Assembly: GCA_030278955.1 (NCBI GenBank)
Contig: JAOANR010000015.1
Location: forward strand, 18,757,073 to 18,821,072
DNA length: 64,000 bases
DNA from: Hygrophila difformis
Lineage: Eukaryota > Streptophyta > Magnoliopsida > Lamiales > Acanthaceae
Direction of reading: 5' to 3'
Each line of letters starts with the position of its first letter. Within the stretch, counting starts at the first letter, position 1. Positions 57,457 through 64,000 of the stretch are shown in pieces. The position numbers were made by a program, and so were the translations under genes. The notes under the pieces are model-generated. The model saw nothing but the letters and a program-made list of their open reading frames with translations. It was not told the DNA's origin and did no database searches.

Positions 57457-59226
57457 GTTCATCTCCTTCCTTCCTTTATCTTTGGCCCCCATCTTAAACC
57501 TTGTTCACAGTCCCCTTATTTTTGTGATGCACTGGTTTGAGTATAATGTAGGCGAAGAAGTGATTTAGTAGCAAGTTCATGAGTTTGACCTTTGATTTAC
57601 CAATCTCACTGCGACAAATAGGTCCCTTTTCTTTTCCAAAAATCCAAATCAGTCATTTTTCTATTTTATTACCAAAATAGTCCTCTACAAATGCTAATTA
57701 TGTCCAAATCAGTCCCTTCTCACTAATTATACTCTAATTGCTGACGTGACAAGGGTTTTAATTTAAACCTGACACGTGTGCATAATATTAGTCATTTTTC
57801 TTTTATCTTTTGCTAATTCAGTCCTAAACTTTTGTTTTGTTCTATTTAGTCCTCTACTCCAATCACTCATTTTTATATTATTGGCCTCCAACCTTTCAAA
57901 ATATTTCTTTTAGGCCCAGAACCTTAAATTTTTTATTATTACAAATCCATTTATCAAATAGATGCCCAACATACTTCCATAAATAAAATTAAACACCAAA
58001 CCTCATACATTGGGTTTGACTGCTTTGTTATCGAGTCTTCCAAGTACCGGAATTTTACGGACTCTCTCTAACCACCCGACCGCAACCGATGGTTCATTGG
58101 TTTTGGTTTCCTTCCGCAACAATCAACACAATCTTACTTTGCGTCCTACCTTAGGATGTAGCAATGTTTGAGTAAATGATTTAACTTGAATTTTTGGAAG
58201 GTTATGGATACAGGAAGCCTTGGTTTTATTGAAAAAATATTAAAAAATATTATTAAAAATATTTAAAAAATAGCCTGAATTTTATTGTCCATAAAGTATT
58301 ATTGTGTTGATTGTTGTTGAAGGAAACCAGAACCAATGAACCATCGGTTACGGTCGGGTGGTTAGAGAGTCCGTAAAATTCGGAACTTCGAAGACCCGGT
58401 AACAAGGCGGTCAAACTCAATGTATGTGATTTGGTATTTAATTTTATTTACGGAAGTATGTTGCGCATTTATTTGATAAATGGATTAGTAATAATAAAAA
58501 AATTTAAGGTTTTGAGCCTAAAATGAAATAATTTGAAAGGTTGGAGGCCAATTAATATAAATATGAGTGATTAGGGTAGAGGACTAAATAGAACAAAACA
58601 AAAGTTTAGGACTGAATTGGCAAAAGATAAAAGAAAAAGGACTAATATTATGCACACGTGTCAGATTTAAATTAAAATTCTTGCCACGTCAGCACTTAGA
58701 GTATAATTAGTGAACAAGGGACTGATTTGGACATAATCAGCATTTGTAGAGGACTGTTTTGGTAATAAAATAGAAAAAGGACTGATTTGGATTTTTGGAA
58801 AAGAAAAGGGACCTATTTGTCCTTTTTTCCGTTGTTGAGATGGTAGTGGATAATACAAATTGAAGAGTGCAGATTCATGCTGATATTTGTCAAAACTTGA
58901 GGAATGGCCCTGAACCTGTTCGGATGACATGAGTATAGATGCAAAAGCCTGGTTTGCTGCTGGGGGACTACTGCATGTATAGGCTTGGTATAGGTGTGAT
59001 GATGCTGTTTGGTGTATGGCCTTGGCTAACTTACTAATGGTGTTACCGAGTTTGTATTGCCATGTTTGTCCAATTTGTAAGTTTTGATAGTTGCTTTTCT
59101 GGTCTGTTACTACTGGTTGTTTTACATTGTTTAGGTCTGTTGGAACTTGTGGTGGTTGTAATGTTTTGGTGTAGTCGGTCGTGTACTACACTCTTCTGAA
59201 TAAAGTATCTTTTCCTCAAAAAAAAA
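57457..59226 (+). mobile_element. 5'-truncated LINE (or retrocopy) 3' end with poly(A)
   Basis: Ends with TGTACTACACTCTTCTG, the signal AATAAA (59199-59204) and a run of nine A (59218-59226). It sits inside the right arm of the foldback, with weakly matching flanks GCCTG / GCCCG. No protein was recognised in the remaining ~530 bp outside the nested element. The ending resembles plant L1-type LINE 3' ends; a processed gene copy is the alternative. Confidence 0.55.
57600..58843. mobile_element. Large foldback element with ~500-bp arms, nested in the LINE end
   Basis: Left arm: GACAAATAGGTCCCTTTTC ... GACACGTGTGCATAATATTAG ... CCACCCGACCGCAACCGATGG. The right arm inverts all of these (CCATCGGTTACGGTCGGGTGG ... 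CTAATATTATGCACACGTGTC ... GGGACCTATTTGTC). The centre is about 58140-58300. No clean duplication could be fixed because the left tip seems to have lost a few bases. No coding. Confidence 0.75.
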
Positions 59227-59539
59227 GGCCCGATGGGACTATTTTGGAGATCATTAGCTAGCAAGGTTATGCAACCAAATTAGAAAACTCCAAACTTATG
59301 GCATCAAATTGGAAAATGGACAAAGTTACGGAACTATTTTGGCATTTTTTTTCCTTCCTTTCACACTTACGACAATGCATTGTGGTTACTTTGGAAACAT
59401 GCTTATACCCTATAAAACATGTTACTTACATGTAACCAACCAAAAAATGCAGTAATTCATTAACCAATTCAGTTGGAACTTCCATTTTAGTGTTATATTG
59501 CATTCATAGTGAAACAAATTTCATCCATCAACCCCCTAA

Positions 59540-60930
59540 TCCCTAGAGCGCTTCTAGCATCTACCAAAAAATGTAGTCATTCATTAACTAAGAGAAAAAC
59601 TTTGTTCAAACTTGTGTGTTTTATCTCTTCAAATGAACTCATCACTGCATTAACTAATTCATCCACAGTTTGTAAAACCTTCTGAATTTGTAGTGATTGA
59701 GTAGATTTAAACCATCCCAAATCATTAACATTGGTATCAGGGGAGTTAAGTGGTTGATGAACCAATATAATGTTAAAGCCGTCTGAGCTACCTGCAATAT
59801 GAAATCCGGATCATTGTCTTTGATATGCGGTCTTGCATTATCTTGTTGTATATATATGTTTGGATGCTGAAATTGGCTATTTTAATTTGATAGCTGTTGT
59901 AATTTGTCATTGAAAACATTAAAATTGTGAGTTGGAAATGTGTTGAAATTGCTAGACAATAAAGTTGAAGATTTTCGTAATTGTGTTAAAATTGGAATGC
60001 AAATTTTTAAACAATAAAGAGAACGCTCTAGAATTGGAATGCAAATTTTTTACATTAAACATTGAACATGCAATTGAAAATTTAAAGTTTCAATAACAAA
60101 ATGGCATCCAAACTATGGGAGTGTTAGAATGCAAAGATAAAATTTTGATTTGTACTACCTTGTTGATCAAGCTGACTTTGATCACATCCTTGCCTATTGA
60201 CGCAATTGATTTTGTTTGTGTTGTGCCCGCTGATATGTTTTTGCTACTCCTTTTGCTAGAAGTTGTTCAGTGAAAGGAAAAATACCTATTTTTCCATCAA
60301 ACAACACAATGCCATCTTCATTATACATAGGTATACTCACTGCACACATCACGTTACCTTGGTTATGAATTTTTTGCTCTTGAAAGTTCTTTTTGGATCT
60401 GCCTCGACTGGGGTCATGTAATATATGTGTGTTCCTCGAGTGATATAGAATCATTTTTCATCTATATGAACTGTATTGTGCATTCCTTTAAACATGATAA
60501 AGTTTACAGTTGATCAAATTGTATTGCTTATAGAGAGAATTCTAGTCTAAGCAGTTTGTTTGGGGCTGTTAAATAATGTTTAATTACACTTATGTGAGCC
60601 TTGTTTAATCCTTTTAACACCCATCTCCCCACTTTGCTTTTGTAGCACTTGATGGAATCTGCTAAACTCCAAATAGTACTTCTCTTGTGTAGTTGTATAG
60701 AAGCAATTAACTCTAGATCAATTTGACATCTCCTTTTCAAGGATAATTGAATTTCTTACTTCTTAATTGTATAAATTCACCTGCTTCTTATTGTTTTCCT
60801 GCTTCGGCCCAAAATCGACCGACTGTTCTTCTATGAACATTGAATTTGGCTGCAGTTCATTGATCTTTCCCCTCAAAGGCTTCCCGTTCCGGCTGTGCAG
60901 AAGAAGAAATTGCACCAATTGATTTCTCTC
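59540..60930 (-). pseudogene. Tc1/mariner (plant MLE) transposase, decayed
   Basis: Minus-strand pieces in order: AAKFNVHRRTVGRFWAEAGK (helix-turn-helix, about 60780-60840); LIASIQLHKRSTIWSLADSI (about 60600-60720); HIDEK, then a stop in place of Trp, then FYIT (first catalytic Asp, about 60450-60470); VLFDGKIGIFPFTEQLLAKG (about 60240-60300); IQQDNARPHIKD (second Asp, about 59810-59850); HQPLNSPDTNVNDLGWF (third Asp, about 59715-59765). These are the blocks of plant mariner-like transposases of the DD39D group. At least four frameshifts or stops separate them. No terminal repeats were found around it. It belongs to the superfamily that mobilises Stowaway MITEs. Confidence 0.8.
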
Positions 60931-61290
60931 AAGTGTTGACAATTCTCTTGTCTTTATTTTTTTTGGGTTTGTGAATGCTTTCTATGGTAGGGCATTTTTA
61001 TAGATGTATAATGAGGGAAACTTAATTTATTTTGGTGGAAAAGTTGAGGATGTTTTTTGTGATTTTTAGAGGCAAAGTGGAAAGTATGATTGAGTATGTA
61101 CACCAAGTCTGTGTTTACTTACAGGGTTTTAGAGTAATCCATGTTAATATTGTTCCATTCTGCACCTCTTTGCTAAAGAGAGAAGAAAATGCTTGCGAAG
61201 GTTTACAATATTAGGAAAGTGGAGTATGAATTTTTAAACAGGTATGTGAATATATTTTTGGCAATTGAGGAGGCCAATGTTCTCCTATGG
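60931..61290. other. Unassigned sequence
   Basis: Probable 5' flank of the dead transposase; no terminal repeat or ORF recognised. Confidence 0.25.
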
Positions 61291-61302
61291 ACCATGAAGT
61301 AC

Positions 61303-62303
61303 CAATTAGGATAGGGTACAGAGAGTCTGTACCTGCATGCCCTAATTTTTATGCCAAAATTGTCATATTCCTCTACGAAAAACGGCCATTCCCCCTACCA
61401 AAACCTCATCTTTTCTACTCACCCAAAATTGATATTTTTCTCATCCAAAATTTGGTGTATATTTCATTCATTAAACAAAATCAGTTTAGAAGATGAATCC
61501 ACACCTCAAGAGGATCTCGTAACCATTTTCAAAATGCAAAACCGTCACGGGAAAAAAGTGGCTCACCGGAGAAGAAAGGTGAATAGTGAATCCGACGATC
61601 CTCCAAACTTTTTCGAAAATGGTGAAACTTATGTGCATTTAACTCCTTTCGACAGGAGGATCACAAATATACACTCGGATTTCAGAAAAACCAACCATAG
61701 CTCAAGATGATGAAACTTGGCCGGAATTTTCCAAAATTGGTCGGAAATATGGTTACTCTTTGTCGGAAGCCGTTTCTTTACCAATTTCATCGAGCTTTAT
61801 ATCGATTTCGATTGAAATCGCCTATCCATTACAACCGTATGCTCATATTACACTTCTAATCAACATACAAAAAAATCGATAGAAATTTCGGAATCAAAAT
61901 TTACAAACTACATTGTCACTTACGTTACTACTTCCAAATCGTTACAAAAATTCAAGATGAACATACTACGGTACAAATGAGATCTAATACCATAAGAATG
62001 GATGATAAAATCTATCACCACCCAGCTCCAACAAACATTATAATCTGTAATATACTTATATCACATAAATAATGTTTCTCATCACACCATCTTACTTATG
62101 GCATCACATAAAATCCCGAGGCATCATATCAAACCATGTTTTTTTATGACACCATATACAACATCACATTATATTACGTATACATCACATAAAAACTCTT
62201 TAGACATCACATGAATCTCCTTTAGACATCACATGAATCTATATTATGCGCATCACATCAAATTGTGCCTGCACCGTGCAGGCACCTGCACTGTAACCGC
62301 ACT
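61303..62303. mobile_element. Non-autonomous DNA transposon with 11-bp direct-repeat flanks
   Basis: CCATGAAGTAC is repeated exactly at 61292-61302 and 62304-62314. The ends are GC-rich and partly inverted: GGGTACAGAGAGTCTGTACC / GTACCTGCATGCCC on the left, and GTGCCTGCACCGTGCAGGCAC (a palindrome, about 62266-62286) before the right tip. Duplication length and lack of coding suggest a Mutator-like element, but the terminal repeats are weak. Open frames inside are short and unlike known proteins. Confidence 0.55.
62060..62260. repeat. CATCACAT subterminal repeat cluster
   Basis: CATCACAT or CATCATAT occurs about eight times in 200 bp, including a short tandem of TTTAGACATCACATGAATCT. It sits next to the right end of the element 61303-62303, as transposase-binding subterminal repeats often do. 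Confidence 0.6.
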
Positions 62304-62647
62304 CCATGAAGTACAGATTAAATATGTTAAAAAAGAAAAATTGTTTAAGTAAACATTAAAAATTGTCCAAGTGATCTATATATAGGAATAAAATCCATCT
62401 ATAAATTTAATTATTTAGCATCACTTTTAATTTTTCAATCCTAATTCAAATAAACATTAAATTATCTAATAACACAATTTGTATTTTTTTACCAATCAAA
62501 ACAAACATTACATCATAATATTATTCAATACAATCTTTTATTTTTTTCTTACTTCAAATAAACATCACATCAACTAATTACTTCACTTTAATACAATAAC
62601 CTATTCTACGTAAAATATTGTGCCCAAAAGAAATGCGACTTCTCAAA

Positions 62648-62661
62648 TGGGACGGAGGGAG
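62648..62661. mobile_element. Stowaway terminal repeat, other end missing
   Basis: TGGGACGGAGGGAG followed by TA (62662-62663). No CTCCCTCCGTCCCA was found in the preceding 350 bp, so it is a truncated copy. Confidence 0.7.
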
Positions 62662-63028
62662 TATCATGGTTAAATCCCTATCTTTCAACCTTATTTATTT
62701 GGGGATTTGAATCTCATCTCACCCACACAATCTCTGTATCAATCCCCTTTAATTTATATATATGTTGTAATTTGCGATGTTTGAACTCCCACCACTCTTT
62801 ACTGAGTTGAATAATGATTTGTAACAAAAGAAAAAAGGATAAAGTTTTTCAAAAGGATAAAATTAGACAAGATTTGAAATAACACTCCCAATTTCTTCTT
62901 TTTTTTCGATAAATTAGCCGAGGTTTAAAACATAGTCAGAATTAAATCCTAGACATGTAACCAATAGTCTAAAGTCCGAATTATTTACCAATGATGCATG
63001 ACTTTCAAAGATGAAATCTAGCTACAAG

Positions 63029-63247
63029 GGAATCGGTTTGGATGCTGAATCAGTAGGGCCTGAAGTATTGAAGTAGTGTTTTGTATTTGATGAATGCGTG
63101 CTTTATATGTGCTGAGTATTTTTATACAGCTCAAACACCATTAAATACCAAGCATACACCGAATTAACACTCAACACACACATCTCATCGAGTCAGCACG
63201 TCAGCACGTGTTGAATGACACATATTCAGCACCCTATTTCTAAACCC
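63029..63247. mobile_element. MITE with GGRTGCTGAAT arms
   Basis: GGATGCTGAAT (63040-63050) and ATTCAGCACCC (63224-63234) form inverted arms near the ends. The 9-bp sequence AGCTACAAG is repeated exactly on both sides (63020-63028, 63248-63256). About 219 bp, no coding. A 9-bp duplication points to the Mutator type, but the terminal bases are not well paired. Confidence 0.5.
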
Positions 63248-63256
63248 AGCTACAAG

Positions 63257-64000
63257 AGAGGGTTAGTTATCTACTGTTGAATTAGGGGAGTTAATTACCT
63301 AAGTTCCCCTTAATTGAGAATTTAGGATTGGATCATTAGCCTTTAAATTAAACTAACACTATTAAGAGGACAATTTTAAGTCCAATATGACATAGGCCCA
63401 AGAGCCCAATAAGGATAAAGACCAATCTAATGAATGTCATCTTTTCCATCTCACCATCGGCTGCCATCACCGACTTCCAAGCCCCATCATCGTCAAACTC
63501 GCCATCACCCCTGCCGAGCGTCATCATTCTCTTGTCCGAAATCCTCTTTCGGAATCACCATTTCCTAGCTGTGTTTCGGCAGCAGTCACTTGCACTAAGC
63601 AACACAACCAACGAATTCCACGGTGAGATTAATAATTACCATCTCTCCTTTGTCTATATCAGTTTCCTACACTTCTCTTAAATAAGGGAAGGCATACATA
63701 TCATCAATGCTCATCGGGTGTGTAAAGAACAAATTCGTAACTTCCTCACTCGCTTCGTATATCCTAAATTGAAAATAAGCAATCATGCTCCTTCAACTTC
63801 CTCAACAAATATTGCATTTCGGATCAACCCGCAAGAGCAATCACTCTAAACTTGGCCCTCGCATTGTACAATGTCCTCATCGTTGACATATTGGTCAGAA
63901 GTTATTTTGATGCTCTGCTCTTGCTACATCTGCTATTGCTGGAACTTCTTCCATGTTAGATTCCTCACTGTCATCACAACCATCAAGGGATTCGGCAAAA
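63257..64000. other. Unassigned sequence at the window end
   Basis: An open frame of 83 codons (63430-63681) has no recognisable domain. The C-rich stretch 63440-63560 could be a leader or coding start of a gene continuing beyond the window, but nothing confirms it. Confidence 0.25.

Larger units (their letters stand above)
57034..59354. mobile_element. Mutator-type foldback element split by a LINE fragment
   Basis: Arms GGAAAAAAATATTAAAATGG ... AAGTTTGGAGTTTTCTAATT on the left, their inverse on the right (AATTAGAAAACTCCAAACTT ... TTTTTTTTCC). A second inner pair is GTGACAATAGATTAATG / CATTAATCTCGTGTCAC. The exact duplication TTCCTTTCAC flanks it (57024-57033, 59355-59364). The own length is about 550 bp; the rest is later insertion. 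Confidence 0.8.

Noticed and set aside
62266..62310. Helitron 3' end at the GTGCCTGCAC palindrome
   Set aside because: No CTRR follows at the right distance, and an 11-bp direct repeat flanks the region, which Helitrons do not make.

Overview
The window is repeat-rich nuclear DNA of a flowering plant, most likely a eudicot. The evidence is plant-restricted lineages: an Athila-type Gypsy element, Sirevirus-like Copia elements, Stowaway, Tourist, hAT and Mutator-type MITEs, a plant mariner transposase relic, and a gene of the plant S-protein-homologue (self-incompatibility S1) family. No bacterial-style operons, rRNA or tRNA genes were seen. More than half of the sequence can be assigned to transposable elements, many nested inside one another. 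Most boundaries below were set by reading terminal motifs and target-site duplications (TSDs) by eye.

Layout. 1-4.2 kb: a non-autonomous Helitron (934-2219), a decayed Gypsy RNase H fragment and a small MITE. 4.2-9.6 kb: a Tourist-like MITE split by a coding-less Sirevirus-like element, whose 5' LTR is split by a 2.6-kb solo LTR. 9.6-15.7 kb: Stowaway and Mutator-type MITEs, then an RNase H-like pseudogene cut by a solo LTR that itself holds a foldback element. 16.5-26.6 kb: a three-layer nest, foldback element > hAT element > 9-kb Sirevirus-like Copia on the minus strand with a gag-pol frame carrying one stop codon and an extra env-position ORF. 26.9-27.3 kb: a frameshifted S-protein-homologue gene. 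28.0-33.6 kb: a chimeric retroelement bounded by two different 3' LTRs facing outward, with scrambled Copia fragments inside, and one shared TSD. 34.0-54.0 kb: a 20-kb Athila-like element (minus strand, 4.7-kb LTRs, TSD TCATC). 54.4-64 kb: a Copia LTR fragment, a ~150-bp tandem array, a hAT element holding a Stowaway, a second nest (foldback > LINE 3' end > foldback), a mariner transposase pseudogene and further MITEs.

Two items stand out. First, the Athila-like element carries an apparently intact F-box gene between integrase and 3' LTR. Its two exons join in frame to give 243 codons, and it has its own upstream region. Second, the same element carries clusters of a CpG-rich palindrome (core TTGTCGCGGAAC / GTTCCGCGACAA) in its LTRs and again upstream of the F-box gene, and it repeats its polypurine-tract motif three times.

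How parts relate: the mariner relic belongs to the superfamily that mobilises Stowaway MITEs, four of which lie in the window. Gag-pol of the Athila-like element has two frameshifts and a stop, so it could now move only with help from another copy. LTR divergence by eye is 13 differences in 841 bp for the Sirevirus-like Copia and under 1% for the Athila-like element, so both insertions are recent.
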